Assembly: GCA_964593905.1 (NCBI GenBank) | Contig: CAZQLE010000001.1 | Span: 30,421 to 94,420 of the forward strand | DNA length: 64,000 nt | Direction: 5' to 3' | From: CAZQLE01 sp964593905 | Lineage (GTDB): Bacteria > Chloroflexota > Anaerolineae > Anaerolineales > Anaerolineaceae | In this document: positions 52,308-60,798 of the stretch, one piece after another | Layout: the number at the start of each line of letters is the position of its first letter | Position numbering within the stretch: position 1 is the stretch's first letter | Translations under genes and position numbers: made by a program | Notes under the pieces: model-generated | Told to the model about the DNA's origin: nothing | Seen by the model: only the letters and a program-made list of their open reading frames with translations | Databases searched by the model: none

Positions 52308-53186
52308 CTACACCTGAGCGGCGCGGTCCCATGCGGTATGCAGAACGCGGTCTAACAATACACCGCACAGCTCGCGACGATATTCTGCAGTTGCGCGTTG
52401 AGGACTGGTTCTAAATTTTATGCTACCAAGGAGCGCCTCATACGCTTCGTGTACAAGTTCTTTGGAGAGTGTCTTGCCGCGCAACACTTCTTCGGCCGCA
52501 ATACCTCGCTGTGGGGTTGGGCCAGCAGGTCCCAATGCAATCCGCACATCGCGAATAACATTTCCGTCCCGCTCCAACCAGCAAGACATATTCAAAATCG
52601 GCAGCGCCACCCCTTGAGGACGCATAACCCGGCTGAACGCCGACGCCTGATGGCGTTGAATAAGGGGCAGCTGAAAGCCAACCAGAATATCGCCGCGCGG
52701 ATCTAAAGTGGATTTTCCGGGGCCAAGAAACAGATCTTTCATGCAAAGCGTGCGCAGGCCATTCTTATTCGCCACCACCGCAACTGCATCCAGAGCCAAC
52801 AGAGAAATCATGCCGTCGGCTGCCGGCAGCGCATGGGCAACATTACCGCCCAGTGTAGCCGAATTGCGAACCTGGGGGCCACCCACCTGCCCTGCCGATT
52901 CAGAAAGACTCTGAGCATGGCGAATGGTTAGCGGTGAAGAAGACACCTTGTTCAATGGCACGGCCGCGCCAATATAAAAATGATCCCTGCGCTCCTCTAA
53001 GATGAGCATGTCAGGGATCCTGTTAACATCAACCAGCAAATCTACAGGTTGATGACGCCCTTGCTGAAGGTCAAGTAACAGATCGGTACCTCCGGCAATC
53101 AGGCGAACCGAACCGGGTGCTTCACTCAACACCCTTACAGCCTCTTCAAGACTCGTGGGAATGGAATAGGATTTACAGATAGACAT
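52308..53186 (-). CDS. FAD-binding subunit of a molybdenum hydroxylase
   Basis: The 292-residue CoxM-type flavoprotein subunit has both standard pyrophosphate loops: IAGGTDLLLDLQQG (about 30-43) and NSATLGGNVAHALPAAD (about 107-123). CO_deh_flav_C-like strands form the C-terminal third (VRIALGPAGPTPQR). It passes electrons from the iron-sulfur clusters of the fused 49482 chain to NAD or another acceptor. It is the first gene of the long minus-strand cluster. A strong promoter lies 108 bases upstream, and only a weak SD is seen before the ATG. Compared with the short paralogue at 42500 this one looks fully functional. Confidence 0.88.
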   Translation of the reverse strand: MSICKSYSIPTSLEEAVRVLSEAPGSVRLIAGGTDLLLDLQQGRHQPVDLLVDVNRIPDMLILEERRDHFYIGAAVPLNKVSSSPLTIRHAQSLSESAGQVGGPQVRNSATLGGNVAHALPAADGMISLLALDAVAVVANKNGLRTLCMKDLFLGPGKSTLDPRGDILVGFQLPLIQRHQASAFSRVMRPQGVALPILNMSCWLERDGNVIRDVRIALGPAGPTPQRGIAAEEVLRGKTLSKELVHEAYEALLGSIKFRTSPQRATAEYRRELCGVLLDRVLHTAWDRAAQV

Positions 53187-53293
53187 AGGGTCGGTGGGCT
53201 TCCAACAGGTGGCGGCACTTTTCGACGGGCGTTATATAGATTACCCGACGCCGGCTAAGTGATCTTAGGCCGACCACCGAACCAATTAAAATT

Positions 53294-53322
53294 ATTGTAG
53301 CAACATTCAATTCCATTCGCAA
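53294..53322 (-). promoter_or_regulatory. Main promoter of the hydroxylase-F420 operon
   Basis: On the minus strand TTGCGA (53322-53317) and TACAAT (53299-53294) are 17 bases apart. The predicted start near 53287 leaves a leader of about 100 bases before the first gene at 53186. The 240-base gap 53187-53426 also contains the plus-strand signals of the M20 peptidase gene. No riboswitch fold was recognised in the leader. Confidence 0.6.
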
Positions 53323-53392
53323 TATGTCATTATGTGAAAAATGTAATTTGTATGACAATATTCTTTCCCCCCTTGGGATGATTAATTTAGCA

Positions 53393-53398
53393 TATAAT
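53393..53398 (+). promoter_or_regulatory. -10 element before the M20 peptidase gene
   Basis: A perfect TATAAT lies 28 bases upstream of the ATG at 53427, whose SD GGGAG is at 53416-53420. A possible -35 TTGGGA at 53373 has a short spacing of 14 bases, so the -35 is uncertain. Confidence 0.45.
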
Positions 53399-53426
53399 CA
53401 ATCAAGATAAAAATAGGGAGATAAAA

Positions 53427-54806
53427 ATGACCGCCAAACTTGAAACAGCCCTGTCTTATGCATCGGTGCATCGTGAACTGTTCTTGAATGCGCTTAAAGA
53501 GATCGTCAGCATACCTTCGATCTCAACCGACCCCGATCACAAAAACGATATGCGCCGGGCAGCCGAATGGTTCGCCGAACAACTGAAAAAAATTGGGTTT
53601 GATGCAAAAGTGCTTGAAACCCGCGGACACCCTGTCACGGTAGGTTCATTTGTTTCTTCAAATCCGTCTGCAAAAACAATTCTCTTTTATGGGCATATGG
53701 ATGTGCAGCCTGTTGATCCAATTGAATTATGGAAATCAGATCCCTTCGCGCCTGAAATTCGTGGAGAAGAGATGTTTGGCCGCGGTACATCCGATATGAA
53801 AGGACAAGTGGTTGCCTCAATCAAAGCGGTTGAATCGATCCTGGCGCAGGGCGACCCCGGCCTGAATATAAAATTTCTAATCGAGGGCGAAGAAGAAATC
53901 GGGTCTCCCAATTTAGCCGAATTCATGCGTGAAAATCAAGAATTATTGGCCTGCAATGTCATCTTAAACCCCGATGCAGGCATGCTTTCAAAAACAATCC
54001 CGGCTATTACCTACGCATTACGCGGCATTGCCGCTTTTGAAATTCGGTTATATGGTCCAGATCACGATGTCCACTCAGGCGGATACGGTGGTGTCGTTCA
54101 TAACCCCGCGCAAGTGTTGTGTGATCTGGTCTCCGGGATGCACGACAAAGAGGGCAAGGTCACCCTGCCCGGTTTTTATGACCGGGTTCGCCCCCTTGAA
54201 GAAACCGAACGAAAACAGCTTGCCAAACTGCCCGTTACAGAAGAAACATTTCTTCAAGAAACAGGCGCACCCGCTCTTTGGCATGGCGAAAAAGGGTATT
54301 CGGCAATAGAACGCACTGGCGCGCGCCCAACCCTGGAAATTAATGGAATGACCTCCGGTTTTACCGGACAGGGCAGCAAAACGATCATTCCGGCTTATGC
54401 AATGGTCAAAATCTCCTGCCGCCTGGTCCCAGATCAAGACCCGCATGAAATACTTGGAATGATGAACGCTTATTTGCAGCAAAATATCCCAGACACCGTG
54501 CGCTGGGAAGTGGTCTGGCAGCATGGCGGCCCGGCCTACATGGCCAACCCCGACCAGCCGGAAATAAAGGCATTAATTGCCGCCTATCAAAAAATCTGGG
54601 CTGCCGAACCCGCTTTTATTCGCGTGGGCGGAAGCATTCCCATTGTCGCCAGCATGAAAGAAATTCTTAATGCCGATTCGGTTATTACCGGTTTTGGTTT
54701 GCCAGATGACCGCGTGCATTCACCCAATGAGAAACTGGATTTACCCACCTGGTATCATGGAATTGATGCGTTAATTCATTTCCTTTACAATTATCGGGAT
54801 TTATAA
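53427..54806 (+). CDS. M20-family zinc dipeptidase/carboxypeptidase
   Basis: This 459-residue metallopeptidase of the M20A/M20F type probably cleaves dipeptides. Zinc-site and catalytic residues: FYGHMDVQPVD (about 89-99, His and catalytic Asp), FGRGTSDMKGQ (about 118-128, bridging Asp), IEGEEEIGSPN (about 153-163, catalytic Glu and zinc Glu) and NPDAG (about 182, Asp ligand). The late His ligand is in DRVHSPNE (about 432). The lid/dimerisation domain is central, with GPDHDVHSGGYGG (about 211). It is the first gene of a plus-strand run of mainly housekeeping genes. SD GGGAG is present. Confidence 0.9.
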   Translation: MTAKLETALSYASVHRELFLNALKEIVSIPSISTDPDHKNDMRRAAEWFAEQLKKIGFDAKVLETRGHPVTVGSFVSSNPSAKTILFYGHMDVQPVDPIELWKSDPFAPEIRGEEMFGRGTSDMKGQVVASIKAVESILAQGDPGLNIKFLIEGEEEIGSPNLAEFMRENQELLACNVILNPDAGMLSKTIPAITYALRGIAAFEIRLYGPDHDVHSGGYGGVVHNPAQVLCDLVSGMHDKEGKVTLPGFYDRVRPLEETERKQLAKLPVTEETFLQETGAPALWHGEKGYSAIERTGARPTLEINGMTSGFTGQGSKTIIPAYAMVKISCRLVPDQDPHEILGMMNAYLQQNIPDTVRWEVVWQHGGPAYMANPDQPEIKALIAAYQKIWAAEPAFIRVGGSIPIVASMKEILNADSVITGFGLPDDRVHSPNEKLDLPTWYHGIDALIHFLYNYRDL

Positions 54807-54824
54807 GTAGAGATTTGGAGGAAT

Positions 54825-55727
54825 ATGCCAGCAGAAAAAATACCGTCTTACGGCGGTCAGGCATTGATCGAAGGGGTCGTAATGCGCGGCTCAAATGCAG
54901 TAGCCGCAGCAATGCGCGCACCTGACGGACATATTGAAATTGTACAGGAAGATTTAACCGGTATCTACAAATCTTCGATTCGGAAAATCCCATTTTTACG
55001 CGGATTGGTCGTTTTATGGGATGCAATGGGGTTGGGCATTCGCTTTTTAACCTTATCAGCCAATGTGCAAACGGGTGAAGATGAAAAGCTCGAAGGCACC
55101 CAGTTGTTTCTTACACTCTTAACCTCGTTTTCCATTGCCATTGGGGTCTTTTTTCTGCTGCCGGCCCTGGCCGGGCAAGGCTTGGAGCGTTGGCTTGGCA
55201 TAACCGCATGGTGGAGCAATCTAATTGAAGGCTTTACCCGCCTGATTTTTATGATTCTCTATGTCTGGGGCATCGGCCAGATGGAAGATATCAAGCGGGT
55301 TTTTGCTTATCATGGCGCCGAACATAAGACCATTAATGCCTATGAAGGCGGGGTTGAGTTAACACCCGAAAAAGTCAGCGCCTGCTCATTGCAACACCCG
55401 CGCTGTGGCACTTCGTTCCTGCTCACCGTGGTGGTGTTCTCAATCATTCTCTTCGCAGCAATTGGCCCTCTGTCGCTTTTCTGGCGTCTGGTCAGCCGTG
55501 TGGTGCTCATTCCAGTTTTGGCCGGTCTGGCCTATGAATATATCCGCTGGACAGCCAATCATCTCGATTCACCGGTGGTAAAAATACTGATCAAACCCAA
55601 TCTTGCCCTGCAAAACTTAACGACCCGCGAACCAGACTTAAAGATGCTGGAGGTTGCAATTACGGCCTTTAAGACCATGCTCGCCAAAGAAGAAGGCCGA
55701 CTGAAAGAGCCAGCCGTGGCCGATTGA
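54825..55727 (+). CDS. DUF1385 membrane protein
   Basis: The 300-residue protein of the DUF1385 (YqhQ-like) family starts with the family hallmark YGGQALIEGVVMRGS (about 8-22). It then has hydrophobic segments at about 95-120, 140-160 and 200-225, and conserved motifs YHGAEHKTINAYE (about 163-175) and ACSLQHPRCGTSFLL (about 186-200). The His, Glu and Cys residues in these motifs suggest a metal site in the membrane. Function is not known. Strong SD GGAGGA precedes the ATG, 18 bases after the M20 peptidase. Confidence 0.88.
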   Translation: MPAEKIPSYGGQALIEGVVMRGSNAVAAAMRAPDGHIEIVQEDLTGIYKSSIRKIPFLRGLVVLWDAMGLGIRFLTLSANVQTGEDEKLEGTQLFLTLLTSFSIAIGVFFLLPALAGQGLERWLGITAWWSNLIEGFTRLIFMILYVWGIGQMEDIKRVFAYHGAEHKTINAYEGGVELTPEKVSACSLQHPRCGTSFLLTVVVFSIILFAAIGPLSLFWRLVSRVVLIPVLAGLAYEYIRWTANHLDSPVVKILIKPNLALQNLTTREPDLKMLEVAITAFKTMLAKEEGRLKEPAVAD

Positions 55728-55759
55728 CCATGCTTGTCGTCGCAACAAAGGAGTAATCC

Positions 55760-56323
55760 GTGAAAACCTGGCAAATGGTGTTGATCGGTGTTTTTGGCGG
55801 ATTAATTGGCGCCGCGCTTATTCTCATCGTAAATAGCCCGCCGCGTGGGCAAGGGATTGAGATCATCCCCCCGCCCACACCCGGACCTGCCATTGTGCAT
55901 GTTACCGGGGCGGTTCAACAGCCGGGCGTTTATAAAATCGACAAAGATCTGCGCGTACAAGATGCAATCACCGCCGCTGGCGGGTTGCAGCCCAATGCTG
56001 CTGCCGAAAAAATCAATTTAGCCGCAAAGATTCACGATGGCGGGCAAATTTTTGTCCCAACCCAATGTGTTGGGCAAGACTGCGCACTGCTGGCGATTGA
56101 AAACGCGCAAAAGACCGCGTCACTATCTGCGCCCATCAACATCAACACGGCAGATGTACAAACCATCAGCACCCTCCCGGCCATTGGGCCTTCAAAAGCG
56201 GAGGCCATTGTTGCTTATAGAGATGAACATGGTTTTTACACTTCGCTAAAAGATATTGAAGATGTTCCCGGAATTGGCGCGGGCATCATTGAGCAAATTA
56301 AGGATTGGGTTGTTTTTGAATAG
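55760..56323 (+). CDS. comEA: ComEA-like SLBB/helix-hairpin-helix protein
   Basis: This 187-residue membrane-anchored protein has one N-terminal helix (about 6-24) and a proline-rich linker. An SLBB domain (IVHVTGAVQQPGVYKI, about 49-64, to QIFVP) is followed by tandem helix-hairpin-helix DNA-binding motifs (INTADVQTISTLPAIGPSKA, about 128-147, then IEDVPGIGAGIIEQIK). This is the ComEA layout, a receptor for double-stranded DNA in natural transformation. The ComEC channel gene is not in the window. GTG 55760 has SD AAGGAG at 6 bases. The gene ends inside a promoter for yqeY. Confidence 0.85.
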   Translation: MKTWQMVLIGVFGGLIGAALILIVNSPPRGQGIEIIPPPTPGPAIVHVTGAVQQPGVYKIDKDLRVQDAITAAGGLQPNAAAEKINLAAKIHDGGQIFVPTQCVGQDCALLAIENAQKTASLSAPININTADVQTISTLPAIGPSKAEAIVAYRDEHGFYTSLKDIEDVPGIGAGIIEQIKDWVVFE

Positions 56324-56344
56324 CACCCAGTTGTGATTTATAAT
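56316..56344 (+). promoter_or_regulatory. Sigma-70-type promoter of yqeY
   Basis: TTGAAT (56316-56321) and a perfect TATAAT (56339-56344) have the ideal 17-base spacing; the -35 overlaps the end of comEA. The predicted start near 56351 gives a very short leader of about 14 bases before ATG 56365. Confidence 0.6.
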
Positions 56345-56364
56345 GAGAAAGGGACTGGTGAATT

Positions 56365-56817
56365 ATGAGTAAAAAGGCCGAATTAGAATCCGCATTAAAA
56401 AATGCCATGCTCGCTAAAGATGAGGTTGGCCGCACAACAGTGAGAATGGCTCTGGCAAATATTAAGCTAGCGGAAGTGGAAAAAGGTACCACGCTGGATG
56501 ACGCAGCAGTTGTTGGCCTGCTTCAAAAAGAGATAAAAGTCCGCAATGAGGCAATTGCAGATGCGCAAAAAGCCAACCGCCCCGATTTGGTCTCTGCAAA
56601 CCAGGCCGAATTGAAGGTATTGGAAGGCTTTTTACCCGGTCAGTTGAGTGAATCGGCATTGGCGGCTTTGGTTCAGGCTGCCATTGTCGAATGCGGTGCA
56701 GTTGGGCCATCGGATATGGGCAAGGTAATGAAAACCGTGATGCCAAAAATTCAGGGGCGCGCTGCAAACGACATGGTAAGTTCAACAGTAAAACAATTAT
56801 TGTCGCAATTGGGATGA
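56365..56817 (+). CDS. yqeY: GatB/YqeY domain protein
   Basis: The 150-residue protein is of the YqeY type, related to the tail of the GatB subunit of glutamyl-tRNA amidotransferase. The features are ELESALKNAMLAKDEVGRTTVRMALANIKLAE (cited as KNAMLAKDEVGR, about 10-21), KEIKVRNEAIADAQKANRPDL (about 53-73), FLPGQLSE (about 88) and the C-terminal DMGKVMKTVMPKIQGRA (about 114-130). It may bind tRNA, but its function is not established. The 7TMR-HD gene follows after 10 bases. Confidence 0.92.
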   Translation: MSKKAELESALKNAMLAKDEVGRTTVRMALANIKLAEVEKGTTLDDAAVVGLLQKEIKVRNEAIADAQKANRPDLVSANQAELKVLEGFLPGQLSESALAALVQAAIVECGAVGPSDMGKVMKTVMPKIQGRAANDMVSSTVKQLLSQLG

Positions 56818-56827
56818 CAAAAGACTC

Positions 56828-58993
56828 GTGAATCGTCTGGATTGGTTGACCAATCATCGCACGTTACGCTGGCTGCTCCTGATCGTAGTGAGCACGATGT
56901 CTTTTGCTTCGTTAACGATGCCTTTCGCTGTCCGGCCTTCCAGCTACCCTATTCAAACCGGAGATGTAATCGGTCAGGATATTCAGTCATCGCGCACATT
57001 AACGTATACCAGCGTCATTCTTACCGAGCAAGAACGTAAAGATGCTGAGCTAAGCGTAAACCGAATTTATCTGCCGGCTGATCCTTCAATTGCTCGCAGT
57101 CAAATAGATCGGTTTCGCATCACGCTTAATTACATTGATACCGTCCGGACAGATTCATTCTCCACCCGCGATCAAAAGCTTCAGGACCTGGCTGCTGTCT
57201 CCAATCCATCCATTCCCTCTGCGCTATCCTCTCAAATTCTAGATCTGGAAGATGATCGCTGGGAGGTGGTTAAGCAAGAATCACTGCGCGTTCTTGAACT
57301 GGTGATGCGCAACTCAATTCGAGATGACCAGATCAGTGAGGCAAAGCGAAACATTCCCACCCTGGTAAGCTTTTCTTTCTCAGCAGATCAAGCAGCCATC
57401 GTGGTTGGGCTGGTTTCAGAGTTTATTACCCCCAACAGTCTTTACAGCGAAAGCCTGACCGAAGAAGCCCGTCAGCAAGCGCGTAATGCAGTCGCGCCAG
57501 TCGAAAGACGCTTTGTCGCCGGGCAAACCATCGTTTCGCGCGGACAAATTATCACACCCATTATTTATGAGGCGCTTGAACAATTTGGGTTGGTCCAGCC
57601 GCAACAAAACAACAAACAGTTAATTTCATCGCTGATATTGGTGGCGCTTTCTGTCGGTTTCTTTGTGGCCTATTTCTGGCGAAAACGCCCCAAACTGCTC
57701 CACAACATACGCCAGCTTGTCTGGGCGATGGCTCTTTTTCTGGTTTATCTTTACGCTGCGCGCTTGTTAATTCCGAATCGGGCCGTTGTTCCCTACTTAT
57801 TTCCCCTGTCTGCCTTTGGCATGACCGTTGCCAGTCTGGTCAGCATAGAGACGGCGCTGGTATTTTCATTGGTATTGAGCATACAGGCCGCTTACGGTCT
57901 GCCCCAATCACTGGATCTAACCGTCTTCTATCTGCTTTCCAGCATGATTGGCATTCTGATTCTGGGAAAAGGACGCCGCCTGGCAAGTTTCATCTGGTCG
58001 GGTCTGGCGGCCGGCGCCGGCGGTGCGCTGGTGATTATGGCATATCGTTTGCCCGATACCATTACCGACTGGCTCGGGTTGGCAACTTTATTGCTAGCCT
58101 CTCTCGGAAATGGTGTTGCCTCTGCCAGTATCACGTTATTATCTCAATACCTGTTTTCGCAGTTGTTGGGAATTCCAACCGCATTGCAATTATTAGAGAT
58201 TTCGCGGCCTGATCATCCTCTGCTGCAATTTATGCTCCGCTCCGCTCCGGGGTCTTATCAACATAGTCTTCAAGTTGCCAACCTGGCAGAACAGGCCGCC
58301 GAAGCCATTGGAGCCGACCCGCTTCTGGTAAGGGTGGGCGCAATCTACCACGATGCGGGCAAGGCAACAAACCCGCTGTTCTTCATCGAAAACCAGGTAC
58401 CCGGAAAGCTAAACCCGCACGATGACCTGGACCCCGTCATTAGCGCCGCGACCATCATTCGTCACGTGGCAGATGGCGTTCAACTGGCAAGAAAACATCA
58501 TTTGCCGTTGCGAATACAGGATTTTATCAGAGAGCATCACGGGACATTAATCACGCGTTACCAGTACGCCAAGGCAGTCGGTGTATCAACCGATGAAAGC
58601 CAGGTCGATATTGAACAATTCCGTTACCCAGGTCCTCGGCCACAATCGAAAGAGACTGCACTGTTAATGCTGGCAGATGGCTGTGAGGCGCGCGCTAGAG
58701 CAGAATTACCCAAAGATGATGCTGAAATTGAAGCTTTGGTTAAAAAAGTTTTTGACTTTTTGCACAAGGAAGGGCAGTTGGATGACACAACCCTGACGCA
58801 AAAAGATCTTAACATTGCGCGTCAGTCATTTTCAACAACACTGCGAAACACATATCATCCACGCATCCAGTATCCTGAAATTCGTTTCGCTTCTGGGCAA
58901 ACAGAAACCGAGCTCGCAATAAGCAACCCTGCCCTGCCGGCTCTCGACCGCACCAAAACATTGCAGCCTGCCGGGAAAAAGGAAACACCATGA
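56828..58993 (+). CDS. 7TMR-HD family membrane HD phosphohydrolase (PgpH-like)
   Basis: This 721-residue protein resembles PgpH. An N-terminal helix is followed by an extracytoplasmic 7TMR-HDED domain (about 40-265). Seven membrane helices span about 275-470, and a cytoplasmic HD domain about 480-660 contains SAPGSYQHSLQVANLAEQAA (cited as YQHSLQVANLAEQA), HDAGKATNPLFF (HD near 507-508) and REHHGT. PgpH enzymes hydrolyse cyclic di-AMP to pApA and so tune potassium and osmotic balance. Arg/His signature residues needed for two metals are present. GTG 56828 is the start. The stop overlaps ybeY by 4 bases, an arrangement common in Gram-positive and Chloroflexota genomes. Confidence 0.9.
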   Translation: MNRLDWLTNHRTLRWLLLIVVSTMSFASLTMPFAVRPSSYPIQTGDVIGQDIQSSRTLTYTSVILTEQERKDAELSVNRIYLPADPSIARSQIDRFRITLNYIDTVRTDSFSTRDQKLQDLAAVSNPSIPSALSSQILDLEDDRWEVVKQESLRVLELVMRNSIRDDQISEAKRNIPTLVSFSFSADQAAIVVGLVSEFITPNSLYSESLTEEARQQARNAVAPVERRFVAGQTIVSRGQIITPIIYEALEQFGLVQPQQNNKQLISSLILVALSVGFFVAYFWRKRPKLLHNIRQLVWAMALFLVYLYAARLLIPNRAVVPYLFPLSAFGMTVASLVSIETALVFSLVLSIQAAYGLPQSLDLTVFYLLSSMIGILILGKGRRLASFIWSGLAAGAGGALVIMAYRLPDTITDWLGLATLLLASLGNGVASASITLLSQYLFSQLLGIPTALQLLEISRPDHPLLQFMLRSAPGSYQHSLQVANLAEQAAEAIGADPLLVRVGAIYHDAGKATNPLFFIENQVPGKLNPHDDLDPVISAATIIRHVADGVQLARKHHLPLRIQDFIREHHGTLITRYQYAKAVGVSTDESQVDIEQFRYPGPRPQSKETALLMLADGCEARARAELPKDDAEIEALVKKVFDFLHKEGQLDDTTLTQKDLNIARQSFSTTLRNTYHPRIQYPEIRFASGQTETELAISNPALPALDRTKTLQPAGKKETP

Positions 58994-59469
58994 TCCATGT
59001 TGAAATCTCCGAAGAACTTTCCGTCTCCCCCGATTTAATTCAGTGGGTCGAACAGGTGGCGGCAAAAACACTGTCGCTGTCAGGCATTGTCATCAATACA
59101 GTGGATTTAACCATAGAGCTGGGAAGTGACCCGCAAATTCAGGCGTTAAACCGTGATTTTTTAGGCAATGACAAACCCACCGATGTTCTTTCGTTTCCAT
59201 CGGGCGGTGAAAAAGACCCTGAAACAGGAAATGACTATCTGGGTGACATTTTCATTTCACTGTCTCGGGCCAGTGAGCAGGCCCAAAAAGCCGGACACCC
59301 CGTCGACGCAGAGATCGCCTTATTGACAGTACACGGTGTTTTACACCTGCTGGGTCATGACCACGGCACCCCCGGAGAAAAGACCCGCATGTGGGATATC
59401 CAAAACCAGGTATTGACCTCGCTTGATGTTCATTTGGCCGCCCTGCCCGGCGAGGATGCCAATGAGTGA
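58990..59469 (+). CDS. ybeY: Endoribonuclease YbeY
   Basis: YbeY is a zinc RNase that matures the 3' end of 16S rRNA and surveys ribosomes. The 159-residue protein has the family signature NDKPTDVLSFP (about 58-68) and the zinc-binding HGVLHLLGHDH (about 116-126), whose three histidines bind the metal. YLGDIFISL (about 82) is also conserved. It is translationally coupled to the 7TMR-HD gene (ATGA) and overlaps dgkA by 8 bases. This gene order (7TMR-HD, ybeY, dgkA) is conserved widely. Confidence 0.95.
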   Translation: MIHVEISEELSVSPDLIQWVEQVAAKTLSLSGIVINTVDLTIELGSDPQIQALNRDFLGNDKPTDVLSFPSGGEKDPETGNDYLGDIFISLSRASEQAQKAGHPVDAEIALLTVHGVLHLLGHDHGTPGEKTRMWDIQNQVLTSLDVHLAALPGEDANE

Positions 59470-59845
59470 TTTTATCAAATCCAGACATAAATCCTTTGGG
59501 TTTGCATTTCAAGGTTGGGCTTATGTTTTGCGAACGCAGCGCAATACATGGATACACGCAACCGCTTCAATTATCGTGATTGCACTGGCATATTGGCTGG
59601 GTGTCCATGTGGTGGATTGGGCGCTTTTAATACTCACCATCGCGATCGTCTGGGTTGCCGAATTTTTTAACACCGCCATCGAAACCGTGGTCGACCTGAC
59701 CACCAAAGAATTTCACCCGCTCGCAAAAATTGCCAAAGATGTAGCCGCAGCCGGTGTACTCATCACCGCCGTAGCTTCCATCCTGGTCGGGGTTCTAATT
59801 CTGGGCCCTCACCTGGTGCAAAAACTGCCTGTGATTTTTCATTAG
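59462..59845 (+). CDS. dgkA: Undecaprenol/diacylglycerol kinase (DgkA)
   Basis: This is a small membrane kinase of 127 residues with three predicted helices. The family motifs are KSFGFAFQGWAYVLRTQRNTWIH (cited as FGFAFQGWAYVLRTQRN, about 10-26), AEFFNTAIETVVDL (about 60-73, with the catalytic Glu and Asn), and KIAKDVAAAGVLI (about 84-96). In Gram-positive-type bacteria it phosphorylates undecaprenol for cell-wall and polysaccharide synthesis. ATG 59462 with SD GAGG is preferred over the frame that begins at 59423 inside ybeY. Confidence 0.93.
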   Translation: MSDFIKSRHKSFGFAFQGWAYVLRTQRNTWIHATASIIVIALAYWLGVHVVDWALLILTIAIVWVAEFFNTAIETVVDLTTKEFHPLAKIAKDVAAAGVLITAVASILVGVLILGPHLVQKLPVIFH

Positions 59846-59860
59846 CAGAAGGAGTCTTGC

Positions 59861-60697
59861 ATGGACACGTTTCGGTTTGGTACGGTGGGCGCCCCGCTCT
59901 CAACCCCTAAAAAAACCGGCGGCTCGGTGGGCGCAGTCCACTGTCTGGCCGATTTAAAACTTGGCGCGCTGGAGCTGGGGTGGGTTCAGTCGGTTCGTGT
60001 TACCGAAATTACCTGTCAGGCTATTCAAACAGCAGCAAAAGACCGCGACATTGCCATCAGTGTACATGCACCATATTTCATCAACCTGAACGCCACCGAA
60101 GAAGAATGGCCCAAATCGCGCAAGCGGCTGATGGATGCGGCACTTTATGGAAATCTCGCCGGCGCGAGCGATATTATTTTCCATCCGGGTTCCTATTTTG
60201 GTCAAAATCCTCAAGACGTTCGGGTCATCGCCATTTCGCGATTAAAAGAATGTGTGCAAGAGTTAAAGTCTGCCGGCAATCCCGTTATCTTAAGACCCGA
60301 AACAATGGGCAAAGGCGCGCTGTTGGGATCCCTCGAAGACACGCTGGAGATGAGCAAGTCGATTCCCGGCGTCGAGCCCTGCCTGGACTTTGCCCATCTT
60401 CACGCACGCACCGGAAATGGTACAGCCAACTCGTTGAACGAGTGGCGTGAAATGCTGGATCAATACACAAATGCGCTGGGGCAGGCGGCTTTAAAACGTC
60501 TGCACATTCACCTTTCTGGAATTGCATATTCTGAAAAAGGTGAACGAGAGCATTTGCCCATTCAAGAATCCGATTTCAAACTTGCCGAGTTGTTCGCGGC
60601 GCTCAAAGAACGCAACTGCGGCGGCAGAATTCTTTGTGAAAGCCCGCTTATGGAAGAAGACGCCCTTTTTATGAAAGAGACCTGGGAAAAGCTTTAA
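59861..60697 (+). CDS. Endonuclease IV-like (AP endonuclease 2 family) TIM-barrel protein
   Basis: The 278-residue protein has metal-site motifs of the endonuclease IV/xylose isomerase-like fold: SVHAPYFINL (about 66-75, His), IIFHPGSY (about 105-112, His), LRPETMGK (about 146-153, Glu), CLDFAHLHAR (about 176-185, Asp/His), HIHLSGI (about 211-217), REHLPI (about 228) and LCESP (about 256-260). This set matches the nine-residue trinuclear zinc site of Nfo, which cuts DNA at abasic sites. The length fits. SD AAGGAG precedes the ATG. It ends the operon; a sugar-phosphate isomerase function is a less likely alternative. Confidence 0.82.
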   Translation: MDTFRFGTVGAPLSTPKKTGGSVGAVHCLADLKLGALELGWVQSVRVTEITCQAIQTAAKDRDIAISVHAPYFINLNATEEEWPKSRKRLMDAALYGNLAGASDIIFHPGSYFGQNPQDVRVIAISRLKECVQELKSAGNPVILRPETMGKGALLGSLEDTLEMSKSIPGVEPCLDFAHLHARTGNGTANSLNEWREMLDQYTNALGQAALKRLHIHLSGIAYSEKGEREHLPIQESDFKLAELFAALKERNCGGRILCESPLMEEDALFMKETWEKL

Positions 60698-60736
60698 CCC
60701 CAAAGTCAAGGCTCACAGTTTGGTTAAATAAGCAAA

Positions 60737-60773
60737 GGGCGCTGAAATTTTATCTTCGTAAATTTCAGCGCCC
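60737..60773. terminator. Bidirectional intrinsic terminator
   Basis: A perfect 14-bp stem GGGCGCTGAAATTT/AAATTTCAGCGCCC (60737-60750 with 60760-60773) with a 9-base loop lies between the endonuclease-like gene and the convergent regulator gene. Minus-strand RNA then reads TTTGCTTATTT, plus-strand RNA CTGCAAAAATC. The U-tract is better for the minus strand. Confidence 0.75.
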
Positions 60774-60798
60774 TCTGCAAAAATCTTCAGCAGTTCGA

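Noticed and set aside
34615..53186. Possible selenocysteine (in-frame TGA) in the hydroxylases
   Set aside because: All three large subunits read through their full length without an internal TGA, and this enzyme class uses selenium as a labile cofactor and not as selenocysteine.
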